Positions 13,401 to 24,800 of a stretch of 64,000 nucleotides of DNA are shown here, one piece after another. This DNA comes from Edaphochlamys debaryana (lineage: Eukaryota; Chlorophyta; Chlorophyceae; Chlamydomonadales). The translations under genes and the position numbers were made by a program. A model generated the notes under the pieces. It saw nothing but the letters and a program-made list of their open reading frames with translations. It did not search any database and had not been told where the DNA came from. The stretch spans positions 434,001 through 498,000 of the forward strand of contig JAEHOE010000043.1 in assembly GCA_016858145.1 (NCBI GenBank), read 5' to 3'. How positions within the stretch are numbered: the stretch's first letter is position 1; every line of letters begins with the position of its first letter.

Positions 13401-16116
13401 CGTGCCGCCGGCCGTCACCCGCCGCACCAGCGCACCCCGCAGCACCACCGGCGGCGTCGGTAGCACTCCGCTGCCTCCGTCGGAGCCCTGGGTGATGGAC
13501 GACAGCTCTATGAGCCCCAGGCCGCAGGGTATGGGCAGACCGCTGCCGCCGCTGGCCAGCAGGCCGCCGCCGCCGCCGGCGCTGCCCACGGCGGCGGAGC
13601 TGCCCACGAGAGCGCTGCACGCCAGCGCGCCGCCGCTGCCTTTGAACCCGCCGCCGAGGCCTCCGCTGCCACCAGCTCCGCCCGGAACGCCCCTTGGCCC
13701 TGACACTAGGGAGGCGCCGGTGCCGCCGGCACCGCTGCCCTCGGGTACCTCGGGGGCCTGGGCCGACGGCGGAATGGGATGTATCGGCACCGCCCCGTCG
13801 CAGAACGGACTGCTGCTGTGAGACAGGCGGGCACGCACCCGCGCCGGCTCCGCCTCCTCCTCGTGCGGCGGCTGGCGGGAGGGGTGGTGGTGTGGCGGCA
13901 CCGGCGGCGGGAGAAGGGGAGAGTCCTCCTCCTCCGCGGCCGGCGCAGGAGGGCACCGCAGGAAGGGGAGGGGTATGGAGGTGCTGTGGCTACGGTACGC
14001 CGCTGCCCGATGGACCGCGGCCTCACCGCCGCCGCCGCCGCCGCCGCCGCCCCGCCGGCACCACCGGTTCCGGACGGCACCCTGCTGGCCGCCGCCCTCG
14101 CTCAGCAGGGCTTCCAGCAGGGCCCGATCCGTGGAATCAGGCCTGGATCTAGATCGAGTGTTGGATCTAAACCGCCCCCTGACGTCGCCGGCGTAACCAG
14201 AGTGGGCAGCGCCTGCGGTGCTGTGGTGGCGGCGGCGGAGGCCGCTGCCGTCACCACCGCCGCCGCCGCCGCTCTGCGCCTGAGAGGCATTCGCCACAGC
14301 CGCAGAGGGCGGCGGCGCAGCCAGGTACGTCATGGAGGCCGGTACGGCAACGACGATCTCGTACTGCTCACCCCGGTGCAGCGCCGCCAGCATCTCGACC
14401 AGCCGCGCCTCCGCCACATCGTCGTACGAGCCTGGCACCCCCGTGCGGCAGTCGAGGTCACCGCAGCCGCCGTCTCCGCCCGGCACCGCGGACGCGGCAG
14501 CCACTGCGGCGGCGGTGGCGAAGGGGCTGGCGGCGTCTGGGGCCCCGCTCAGCAGTCGCCTCTGCCCGCCCTTGCTGTCCCCCAGGAGGCTGCGGCTGCG
14601 GCTGGTGTCGGCGCCGCCGAGGCCGCTGACGCCGCCGCCCCGGCCGCCGGCCCTGCTGCTGGCGGCGCCGCCGCCCTGCGCCCTGCCGCCAAGCAGCGCC
14701 GCCAGCAGCGCGGGGCCCAGGGGGCGGCCGGTGAGGTCCGAGTAGAACGCCACGGAGCAGGGGTTCTGGGGGCGGGGGAAGTGGAGGGAGGTGGTGGGTG
14801 CGTGTGCGTGATTGCCGAGTGAGCACGTAATAACCGGCGTCCCAAAAGCCTGATGATGAGAGCAGAAGGCAGCGTGTGGGGCACAGGAGGTCAGCGCCAC
14901 TGCGCCCCGGCGCATCCCTAGCATGCTACGCCCCGTTCTATCTCACCTGGTACAGCACTCTTCCCTCCAGCCCCGGTGCCAGAGGGAACTCGCATGCCGT
15001 CACACAGCACTGCGCGCCGCCCACCGCCAGCACAGCCGCCGCCGGGGAGCCAGCGGGCGGCGGGCAGGCAGCGGCGGCCGCGGCGGCGGCGGGGCTGCGA
15101 CGGTCCGCAGACGTGCGGCAGCGCATGCTGGAGGGTGAGGGGGAGTGGCGGAGGCCCGCCTGCATCAGTTCGGGGGCCGCAGCGGCGGCGGTGCGGTCGG
15201 CGCGGGCGGTGGCATCAGGGGGGAGGAGCGTGCGCTGAAGGGGTGAAGGAGGACGTGGCGGCGGGGCCGGGCGCGTGGGGCTGTGGCAGAGGACGGCGGC
15301 CGGGCGGGGCTTGGCGTCCGGGGCCTCCTGGTACAGGCCGCCGCACACCTGCGTGGGGCGTGGGGGCGTGGGGCATGGGGTCAAGGGGGCCTCTTGTTGG
15401 AAAAAGGTGCAAGGGATTCAGGTGCGGAGGTGGCGTCCAGCAGCGGTCCAGCGTGCCAAGAGCCCCCCCGCGCAACCACCGGGTAGCGACCCCGAGGGAG
15501 GCGGGAGCCCTCCACCCTGACATGCAGTGTCATGGGGCCGGGCACCCGGGGCCCAGGGCTGCCCACCCGCACAGACGCGAAGCTGCGGCCGCCCACGCAG
15601 AGCTGCAGCCCCAGCGCTTGCGTCGCTAAGGGCTGCCCGCGCGAGGCCAGGGCGGCGGCCGCGTCCAGCAGCGCCCGCAGGCCCGACGCCTCGTCCGCCA
15701 GAGCGGAGCACAGGGCCGCCTTGTAGGCCGACTGCGGAGCAGCAAGAGGGGGGGGGTGGAAGTCAACATCGGCCAGCAGGTCGGGCGGATACGGGCGACC
15801 AGGCGGGAATCACGTAGCAACCGACGTTCTGCGTCGGGCCTGTGCTGGAAGAGTATGCAATACTTCGCGTTTCTGTCGCAGCAAAGACGTCAGCGTGGCG
15901 GATGGCTTGAGACGCGCTCGTTACGACTTTACTAGTGCACCACCGACGAAACCTAGCGTCGCACCGCACCTGGATGTCAGCATGTTTGTCACCGAGGTCG
16001 ACGGTGAGACGGTACGCCGCGGGCACCGTGCGCGACGGCCGAAAACAGCTCAACAGGCTGGGCCCGTCGCGACGGCCTCTTCGGGGCGCTGCTTCTATTA
16101 CGAGCACCGCCGCCAT
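7421..16116 (-). CDS. PAS-domain class III guanylate cyclase with giant disordered insert
   Basis: Predicted to make cGMP from GTP. Twelve exons: 16116-15970, 15731-15480, ~15350-14949, ~14766-9904, ~9720-9642, ~9498-9411, ~9183-8921, ~8834-8702, ~8543-8434, ~8196-8094, ~7837-7776, ~7622-7421; about 2,200 residues. The C-terminal cyclase domain is complete: DIVGFTSM (first metal Asp), ETIGDCYMVAGG (second metal Asp, restored by splicing), LRIGLHSGPVTSGVVG, CLFGDTVNTASRM (transition-state Asn and Arg). Glu in KVETIGD and Cys in FCLFGD are the guanine-selecting residues. Upstream lies a PAS end plus linker (LTLTVTQIDVTEQVEAQARL, then LEAIFPRHVIEHL). No membrane segment was found, so it is probably soluble. 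Exons 1, 2 and 3 join in phase 0, which supports Met at 16116; an in-frame Met at 16215 is an alternative start. Confidence 0.9.
9904..14766 (-). other. Single 4.86 kb exon coding the disordered insert of the cyclase
   Basis: About 1,620 codons without a stop or a needed intron, in a window where other exons are 50-300 bp. The protein is Gly/Ala/Ser/Pro-rich with long Gly and Pro runs, DPGS-type repeats near 10200, and many RRxS-like sites. Only its two ends look folded: the start (PCSVAFYSDLTGRPLG, then LVEMLAALHRGEQYEIVVAV) resembles the first half of a PAS domain, and the end (LRRRWHK) leads into its second half. Open frames on the opposite strand are by-products of the GC-rich codons. Confidence 0.8.
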
Positions 16117-17710
16117 ACTAGGCCCTTCTCCAGCGGCATCGCTCGTCGCTTCCTCAGCGCGCAGGAAGGCGCCCAATCCTCCTCCGTGCCTCAGCAACGG
16201 CACCGTTCTGGCCATACCTCAGGCCCCTAGCGTTATCTATCCTCTACACAGCCCGGTGCTCATGCTGAGGCCTGGCGAGAGGGCGCCAGTGCACACTTTC
16301 CAGGAACCGTTGCGACAACTTCAACAGCCGTGTTACCATGGCCAGACTCTCAGAGTACTATGAGCAGAGTATGGCAGTTTGGGGGCGTATGAGGGACGGC
16401 GGAAATGGCAACGGGACCGCTTCTTAAGCAACCGGACCTCCTGCCGCGCTCAGCCGGGCACCCTAAACCCTGAAGACGACATTGGCGTGTCAAGCGTACT
16501 GTTATTAGTCCGTGGGTGATTTTTTAGTCGCGTACAAGCACGGTCCGCGATGCAAAACCGGCGAAAACAGCGGGTAGCGCCAATCCGGCTATCACCGTGC
16601 TTCCGCGTGCCAATAACTTTGTTTCCGTTGACGCTGGTCATTAGGGACTAAGAAACTCAGGGTACGGTGCCCGAAAATGCGCAACAGTCATCCGCGTGTG
16701 TGGCACGCCGGTGGCCTCCCCACAGCCTCCCCACGCTCGTCCCCTCTCGCCCGCGGAGGCCCGTTGGCGCCCTTTGGCGGCGGCTGGCAGGTATGCCGGG
16801 AAGCGTAGCCGCGCATCAACCAGCAATAGCAAGTCCACAAGCAAGGCATGGAGGCGGAGATGGCAGTGGGTGGCTGTGGGGTAGAGGTCCAGGGATTCGG
16901 GGTGTGCTGCTGCCTAGTTTACTCGGGCTGGGCAGCTCCATTGCTTTGACCTACACACCGGTACGGGACTCCATGTCGCGTACATGTTCACTTTCTAATT
17001 TGGGAAGAAGGCAAGCCCCAACGCGGGAGGCGCGGCCATGCACAACGACAGGGTGCGACACATTGCCTAATAAACACGACAAGGGGCCTTTGTCACGACA
17101 CAGTAATAGACCTGCACGTGTCCCTGCCGGCTACCTCCCTCTGAACGCAGAGCAGCGCAGGAGCTGGGCGTTTATCTTGAAGAGGCCTGGCGGGGCTGCA
17201 GTTGGCGCAAGCCGGGAGCCGGGAACCCGTGAGGCCGATACGGTATCGCCATACTCATGGTATTACTCACACGCCTGCATGCAGTGTTGGCCGGTAGGGC
17301 ACCAGAGCGAGCAGTCCTAGCGCGGCCCAGGCCGCAGAGTCTGGACATGCCGTCACTGCTGGGCTCAGCGCCCGGGGGTTCTGCCGCACACCATGCTCAC
17401 GTCGAAGCCAGTCGAAGCAGTCGATCAAAGAACCCAGCCACTTATAAAGCCTCAAAAGATACCAACTCTGCCTCCATCCGTCCGTCGACTTCGGCCTGTA
17501 GCCGCCGCCCCCATTCCGCTCCACTCCCATCACCCCCCAACCCCTTCGACAGGCAACCAAGTACTCTCTCGGCTCCGCCCTCCGTGACAGCCACATGGGG
17601 GAGGGGCAATCGCTCCACCCCGATACTCCCACAGCCAACTAAGGGGAACAGGTGCACTCAGCCTGGCTCCGCAGGCCTGCCCTGCTCTGCCCCACCCGCG
17701 TGCGCGCCCC
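16117..17710. other. Intergenic: cyclase 5' flank / 3' flank of the next gene
   Basis: No recognisable coding or RNA feature. It should contain the cyclase promoter next to 16116 and the 3' UTR of the minus-strand gene ending at 17711. I saw no TGTAA signal on the minus strand here. Confidence 0.5.
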
Positions 17711-18984
17711 TCACGCCTCCGCCCTCCGCGCCTCCACGCGGCCGTCTGCCAGGCGCCACAGCTCCAGGGAGGCCCCGGCCTCCGCGCCCAGCGCCCGCAT
17801 GAGGTCGGCCACGCTGGGGGGTAGGGGCGGGGGGGTTGAGGGGGTGTCAGAGATGGGGGCGGGGGGGGGGCAGGCGGGGGGCAGCAGGGTGGGCCTCGTG
17901 AGGGTTGTGCAGCCATGCTTAAACGGGTGCAAGGACCCCGTATTCATGCTAAGACACGCACCTGGACACGTGGCCCCTGGTCAGCAGGGTGGCATCGCAC
18001 TCGAGCAGCGGCCCGGGGCCGCCCGGTGCGGGGCCGCCCGGGGCCGCGGCGCTGCGCGCCAGCAGCACCACAACCTGCTTGACGCCCTGGGCTGGCGGTG
18101 CGGCATTAGCTGCACGGCTCCTCGGGCCCTTGGGCTGGGGCGGCCGGGCGGCGGCCCAGGCGGTCGGGTAGGCGGCCTTCAGCGTGTCCGCGCGGCTCAG
18201 GAAGCACCCTTTGCCCTCCCTCCACGTCAGCGTCACGCGTCCAAGCAGCTCCTCATCGCCCCCGGGCTCCGGCTCCGCGGCAGGCCGGAGAGAGTTGATG
18301 AAGCGAGACGTGGGCACGCGCGCACCTGCGGGTGCTCCTCCCGCCTGCGGCGCCGCCGGTGCCGCCAGGCGCAGCAGCACCCGGCCCCCTGGCAGCACCC
18401 ACACCTCCAGCTCGTCTTGGTCTTGAAGGCCCAGTGCCTCAAGCAATGCCCCCATCCGGTTGAGCCGCCACTCAGCCTTGGCCTTGCGGTTGTAGTACAG
18501 CGCCGCGGGAAACTCCCGGGCGTCGCCGCCCTCAGGTGGGACCGCCAGCACGGTGACCGGCTGTGCCTATCTGCTGTTCCCTGGCCCGGGCCGCCAGCTT
18601 GGGAAAGGCGGCGGCTATGTCGGAGCCGGAGCAGTACTTCACGCGCTTGATGATGCGGACGCGGAGCCGGCCTTCCAGACAGGCATCGGGTGGCAGGCTG
18701 GGCGGCAGGCTGGGCGGCTCGACGGGGCCGGTGCGGGGCGGGGCTGGAGCTGGGGCGGGGCTGGAGTCCACACTGGGTGGTGTGGGCGCCCGCCGCGACG
18801 CCTGGGGCTCGGGGCGTTGTCGCGGGCGCAGGCGGCGTGCAGGGTCCGGGCCTGGGGTCTCCGCCACAGAGCCCAGAGCTGCAACCGACACGCGGAGCCC
18901 GCGCCTCGCCGAGGCCGCCGGGAGCAGAGCCGCCCGGACCGCGAGGCGCGCGGAGCCTTCCCGATGTGCAGTACAAAGTATCAT
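17711..18984 (-). CDS. Unnamed protein with two copies of a ~110-residue domain; apparent frameshift
   Basis: I do not recognise this protein. The model starts at Met 18984, has one intron (~17960-17817, joining in frame at GHVS/SVADLMRALG) and stops at 17713. After a Pro/Ser-rich N-terminal part come two related blocks: RVRIIKRVKYCSGSDIAAAF ... VTVLAVP ... RMGALLEALG ... LEVWVLPGGRVLLRLA, and GRVTLTWREGKGCFLSRAD ... VVVLLA ... LMRALGAEAG ... LELWRLADGRVEARRA. In the first block the frame changes near 18567-18570: the upstream frame continues through REQQIG, but the VTVLAVP part lies in the next frame, whose reading starts just after a TAG at 18567-18569. Splicing out the break with a GTGAAG donor (~18651) would delete the conserved half of the block, so a one-base indel or assembly error is the better explanation. 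Confidence 0.6.
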
Positions 18985-19824
18985 TGGGCTGCGAGGTGCC
19001 CAGGCTCAGAGTTAGCGGGTAGGAGATGACCGGTCGCGTCCGGCATTTCGGCCATTACCCTCGCGACTTGTAGAGAAACAACGCGCGCATAGTGCGCACA
19101 GCCTAGGTATCCGTCCACTTGCCTTCAAGGGCTCGGCGGTGCAGGAAGAAGAGCAAGTGGGGAGGGCGAAAATTCTGCCCTCGAGGCCGCAGATGTCCAG
19201 CGAGGCGAGTCAGAGGTCCGAGTGGTTGTAGCGGTGAGCACTTTGAAGTGGATGTTTGGGTTTGTGCTCCGCTTGCGAGGAGCCCCGACTCAACCGGCGC
19301 CTTTCATGTCGCCATAACTGCCAGCCCCTCCACCCCACCTGCGAGCACAGAACCCCACCTGCAAGGCCAAGAACAGCATGACTCCAACCACACTCCACAC
19401 CGGCTACACTGAAACACGAAACAGCCTCCCTAGGAAGGCTGGCGCCACATACAAATACCTCACCCCCTAGCCATGACAGGGGACCCACAAAGCAACCCCG
19501 TTGGCCAAGATGCAACCCCTCGCCTCACCGGCCAAGTTATCCGCGGCCGGGGCCAACGAGCGCCCAGCGCCCTCACCGCCCATGCGCTATGGATCAATGC
19601 GGGGCTCACAGACTTTGCCGAGGAATCGGGCCAGACTCACTGGCCTCGCTTCCTGCCGCCTCCCCTGCCAAAGCTCCTCCTCCTCAGCTCATGGGCTCCG
19701 AGCCTCCAGAGCTCCAGGCCACCCCACCCTCACCCCCCGGGCCCCCGCTCAGAGGGCCATGGCGCGCAGGGTCACGGCCCCCGGATGGGGAGCTCAAGGC
19801 CCATCGCCCCGCCCCGGCCCCCGC
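18985..19824. other. Intergenic, nothing recognised
   Basis: Lies between two minus-strand genes, so it should hold the 3' UTR of ARPC4 and the promoter of the duplicated-domain gene. No coding motif, RNA gene or repeat was seen. Confidence 0.5.
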
Positions 19825-21592
19825 TCAGAAGGCCATGGCGCGGAGGAACTCGGTGGCCACCGCCCGGCCCCGGGAGTTGACCGCCTGCGCGGGGGTGGCG
19901 GCGGGAGGGAGGCGCAAGGGAGTCGAGGCGTGGAGGAGCAAGGCCAAGGGCAGGTGCGTGATGTGCCGGGGGCGTGCCACGACCTGGCGTCTGCCAGGTA
20001 CCGCACCGGCCCTGCTTAGAGCCTCTCACTGGGTTCGGATTCCCAGGTCCCTGCGCCTTGAGCCCGGCCCCACGCCCACCAGCTTCATGGAGCTGATCTC
20101 CTGATCCAGCTCCTCGATGAATGCCACCTGGGGGGGGTTGAAGGGGTGGAGGGGTGGGTGGAGGGGTGGGTGGAGAGGTAGAGGGTAGAGGGTGAGCGTG
20201 CGTGCAGGAGAGCTCGCGCCTCAGGCCTTGTTCTCAGGTGAGGGCTGCTCCTCCCAAGTACTGATCACGGTACGGCAGACGAAACAAGGGTCCCGGAGAG
20301 GCCTCTGGGCTTTCCCAGCAAAGGCTCGCCTTGCTAGCCCTCTTTGAGGCGCTCCCCCTGTGCCCCAAGCCCCTCCGTAACCCCTAAACCCTTTGCACGC
20401 GCGCGCATACGCCGTGCGGGTATGCTCGCCAACCTAACCCGTTCCACGTGCCGTGAAGTACGGTCACGTGTCGTACGGCTCACCACGAAGTCCAGCAGCC
20501 GCTGCCTGCCGTACTTGAGCAGGTGCTGGTCGGTGATGAGGAAGGACACGTCGTATCCCTCCACCGGCACGCGCCGGAGCACCTCGAGCACCTCGGCGCG
20601 CTGGCGGGTGAGGGGGAGAGGGGCAGGACGAGGGGAAGGGTGAGATGAGACTTGCCTCCCAAAGGTTGCAACGGGACGGGACGGCACGGCAAGCAGCCAT
20701 GCCAACCGCCACCACCAGGCTTCGCTCTGCGCCCAGCTGAGACAGCCCGCGGTTGCAGGTCTGTCATCAGGACCCAGGCCGCTGCGCCTGGCAAGCAGCT
20801 GACTCCCGGGCCCTTTCCGTTGACGCACCCTGCGCTGACACCCCAACCCCGCTTCCTGCCCTCGTCGCCAGGGCGCTCGCCAGCCCCATGGCCCACAGCT
20901 AACACGCCTGGCCAGGCCGCCCCCGCCCCCCGCCCCCCGCATGAGTAAGGGCTGGGCCGTGGCGAGGCTTCGCCCTGCGCCCCGCCCCCCAGGCTGTCCC
21001 GGCAGTCCCGCGGGTCAAGTACCCTGCGGCTCCCTTGCAGCCTTCCCGCACCATCCCCCTCGCCCCTCGCTAGCTGCCGCCATTCCTCTCGGACTCTCCA
21101 GTCTCTGAAATTGTCAAAGATCACCCCCTCGGCTCCCCTTCACACCTGCATGAGGAAGCGCAGGTACATCTTGACCAGCTCCTCCTCGAGCATGTCCATC
21201 TGCCCCACGCGCAGGCTCACGCGCACCGAGTTGACCGAGGGCTCGATCAGGCAGCCCTCGCGCTCCGAGCGCTTCACGGTCACGGCCGGCAGCAGCAGCT
21301 CGGGGTTGTCGCGGACCTCCACCTCGGGCTTGGTGTGGCGCTCAATGTGCTGGGAGGGACGCGGGGAGCGGGGGTGAAGGGGGGCCCGGGCAACCGGAAG
21401 TGGGCTCGCAGCGTCCGCGTGTCTGAGCCCCCGCTCCTCTCCCCTTGAAGGCATTTTGTCTGGGACCCGGTGGTGCTAACAAGTTGTGTGGGCAGAACCA
21501 GAACGCACTTGGCAAGGGAATGGCTGGATGCAGAGGGACTTGTCCAGCTCCGCGCGGATTTGGCTGGTGTAAGGTCGTAGTGAGAGCGCCAT
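19825..21592 (-). CDS. ARPC4: Actin-related protein 2/3 complex subunit 4 (ARPC4)
   Basis: Core subunit of the Arp2/3 complex, which nucleates branched actin. ARPC4 pairs with ARPC2 to form the scaffold of the complex. Five exons, all in phase 0: 21592-21509 (MALSLRPYTSQIRAELDKSL...), 21349-21146 (ERHTKPEVEV, SVNSVRVSLRV), 20600-20484 (VPVEGYDVSFLIT, LDFV), 20127-20080 (FIEELDQEISSMKL), 19884-19825 (VNSRGRAVATEFLRAMAF, stop). The total is 170 residues, against 168 in human. The 28-residue first exon was found by searching for the conserved LRPY start, and its donor joins exon 2 exactly. All segments conserved in the family are present. It is divergent from NOP14, 287 bp away. Confidence 0.96.
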
Positions 21593-21879
21593 TGTGCGTG
21601 TTTGGTAGGCTAGCCGAGCGATCCACGCCCCCGCTCACATTCCCGCGCAAGTGCACATGTGCAGCGTCGGGGCCTAGCGAGCAATGAGATGCGGTAGTGT
21701 GTGGTCGCCAGGAGTGTTGGTCGCAAACTGCCCAGCAGCGGCCTCGCTCGAACGCATGGGCCCGGATGGGGTTTCCGCGACAAGAAGGCTCGCGGGGGAC
21801 CCCTAGCGATACCTATCTTTTAACCCGCTCTCCCGCAGCGCCGCCGCGTGCTATTGCTACTTCAGACAACCGCCCAGCC
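21593..21879. promoter_or_regulatory. Divergent promoter region shared by ARPC4 and NOP14
   Basis: Only 287 bp separate the two start codons, which point away from each other, so both promoters and 5' UTRs must share this stretch or overlap. It is less GC-rich than the genes. No TATA box stands out. Confidence 0.6.
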
Positions 21880-24800
21880 ATGGCGAAGGCCAAGCCCAAG
21901 GCCGCCGCCAAGGCTCGGGCGGCGCTGGCTGCGCAGCTGAAGGCACAGCCAAAGAAGGTCAACCCTTTCGAGCTTAAGACCACCAAGGGTCACTTCGACA
22001 CGATAGGGAAACGCGTTAGCGGCAAGAAACAGAACGTCATTACGGCCCGCCAGGATGCCGTCAACCGGGTACGCATGGCAGCCGGCGCTGCAGCATGCAT
22101 GGCATGGCGGGTCTTGGCGCGCCTGAGGGCGTAGCCGGTCCCGCACGCGCTGTGGCTGCCGACAAGCACTCCGCATGTGCACATCCCCACAGCCTTCCGT
22201 GAGGTGCCTTGCGACCGCGCCCCAACAGGGTCCCTGCGTGCCCATTCTGTCCCGCAGAGGAAGAAGACTCTGCTGGTGGAGTACCGGCAGCTCCGCAAGG
22301 CCAACACCTTCGTGGACCGCCGCTTTGGAGGTGAGGAGACGGCGGCGGCGCCAGCAACCGCCACGCCCCCCCCCCCGCCGGCCGCCTCTAGCAATCCCTT
22401 CTGCCCCGCAACTCGTATCTCACCTCCCCTTACTCTCCCCCCTGCCCGCAGAGTCGGACCCCAACCTGACCGAGTCGGACAAGGGCCTGGCCCGCCTGCA
22501 GGCGCAGCGCCTGAGGCAGGCGGAGCGGGCGGCCAAGAAGAAGCGTGAGCGTGGGGGTGGGGCGTGGGGGTGGGGGAGGGGTGGGAGAGGTGAGGGGCGT
22601 GGAAGGCGGAGGTGTCGACTTTTGGGCCCCCCTTGGCATACCCTGACAATCGCCCCCCGGTTCATCCCTGCAGGCGGCTCCAAATTCACCCTGGCTGACG
22701 GCGGCGGCGATGGCGGCGAGGGCGAGGAGGAGGCGCTGACCCACATGGGCCGATCCCTGGCGGACGACATACGCAACCTCATGGACGTGAGCCTGGGGTG
22801 GGGGGTGGGGGGAGGCGGGGACGGGTGGAGAGGCTGACGTGGCAGGCATGGTCTTGGGCCTGCTGTCCTGATCATCTTGCCTGGGCGCTTGTCTGAGCTT
22901 GTTCCCCCCCTCGTACCGGTACCCCCCAGCGCCCCGAGTTCGACGACCTGGACCAGGAGGTGGTGGAGGAGCTGGTGGCGTCGTACCACTTCGGGGGGGG
23001 AGAGGGCGGCGAGGGGGCGGAGGGGCAGGCGGGCGGCGAGGCCAAGGGCACGGACGGCAAGCCCAAGACGCGCAAGCAGGTGGGCACGAACGGACGGCCG
23101 GGGGCTGGGAAGTGGAATTGTACGGTGCTGGGGGGCTGAGCGCGCGCACTATCTCCGTGCGCTTCATGTACCGTAACCCGTCTGCCGTACCACGTGTGCG
23201 TGCCGTGCCGTACAGATCATGGAGGAGATCATCGCCAAGAGCCGCATGTACCGCGCGCTCAAGGCCAAGCAGCGCGAGGAGGACGAGGCGGCTCTGGAGG
23301 CGGCGGACGCTGCCTTCAAGGACCTGGTGCGCAGCAGCGGCCTGGCCTCGCTCAAGCTGCCGCCGGGGGCGCGCAAGTGAGGCAGAGCGGGGGGCCGGAG
23401 GGGGTGTGAGGCCTTGTGTGTGTGTATGGGCGGACGCGGCCTAATAGGAGCTGGTGCGCTCCTGCCGGAGGCGCGCAAGCGAGGCTGGAGGGATGCACCA
23501 AGCCACCCTTCCACAACCCATTTGACGAGCCATACCCCCGCCCACACCCCACCTCGCACACCGGCAACCTTTGACGCCCTCTCTTATCTCCGCCCTCCCT
23601 TCCTCTCCTCCCACTTGCTCCTCCTCACAGGCTCGAGAATGTCAAGGCCGAGACCGCCGAGGACCGCGCCTACGACGTGGCGGCGCGGGAGCTGGCGTTC
23701 GAGGGCAAGGGCGCGGCGGGGGACCGCACGCTGACGGCCGAGGAGCTGGTCGAGCGGGAGCGGCAGGTGCGGGGCGGGGGAGCTGCGCGTGTGGAGGCGC
23801 TTGAGATGGGCGTTGTGGAGGGGGATTGATACGGGGAGCCCGGGCGGGCAGGTGGCCTTCGCCATACGTCGAGGCGAGGCGACGTGATCCTGCTCAACTT
23901 GGGCGCGCTCTCACTAAACCCTGCCCGCTTGCCTCATACCCTCCTGTCCCGCAGCGGCTTGAAAAGCTGGAGAAGGAGCGGCTCAAGCGCATGCAGGGCG
24001 GCGCGGACAGCGAGGAGGAGGGCGAGGGGGAGAGCGACGACGACGAGGAGGACGGCGGGCGGCGCAAGCGGCGGCGGGAGATGCAGTCCGGTGGGTCCCG
24101 GGGCGTGGATGGGCGTGTTTGTTGGGGCTCGAAGGAGGGCACGGTTGGAGTGGTTAGGTGCTGTCTGGGTGCGCTCCGCACCGCCTGTCTGACCCGCTGC
24201 GTCTCCCCCTCTCCCCCGACCAGGCGACGCCCTGGGCGATGACTATGACTCTGAGGGCGGCGAGGATGAGGACGAGGAGGGCGAGGGCGAGGAGGACGAC
24301 GATGAGGAGGGGGCCCCGGGCGGCAAGGGCATGTCGGAGCTGGACAAGCGGCGCATGCGGGCGGCGGCGGGGGACCACCCCCTGCAGGTGCGGAGCCGGG
24401 AGCGGGGAGGCGGAGGGGAGGGAGAGGGCAGGGGTCGGGACGGGGGCCAGCGTTGGGCTCCCCGCATCAGATGTATCCACCTGGGTATCCACCTCTCTGT
24501 CCAGCTCTAGGTATGGAGTGTTAGTGCTGGCCATCCTAGTCTATGATCTCAGCAACTGAACTTCTTCGCCATCCCTTTGCCCCATCCCTCCCGCTCTGCT
24601 CCCGCAGGAGAAGCTCCGCGAGGTGGCTGCGGCTCTGGCGGCCAAGCATGGCGTGGCGGTGCCCCGCAACCCCTTTCTGGAGGAGGGGGAGGAGGGGGAC
24701 AGCGAGGAGGGGGAGGAGGACGAGGACGAGGAGGGGGAGGAGGGGGAGAGCGGCGACGAGGGCGAGGAGGAGGAGGGCGAGAGCGGCGACGGCGAGGGCT

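Noticed and set aside
10000..14152. Long open frames on the plus strand opposite the cyclase exon (up to 436 codons at 11050-12360)
   Set aside because: They mirror GC-rich codons of the minus-strand exon, lack family motifs, and the minus frame is open for over 5 kb and joins in phase to conserved domains.
18562..18651. Intron explaining the frame change in the duplicated-domain gene
   Set aside because: A GTGAAG donor and CACAG acceptor exist, but removing this segment deletes residues that align with the second domain copy (CSGSDIAAAFPKLAA against CFLSRADTLKAAYPT).
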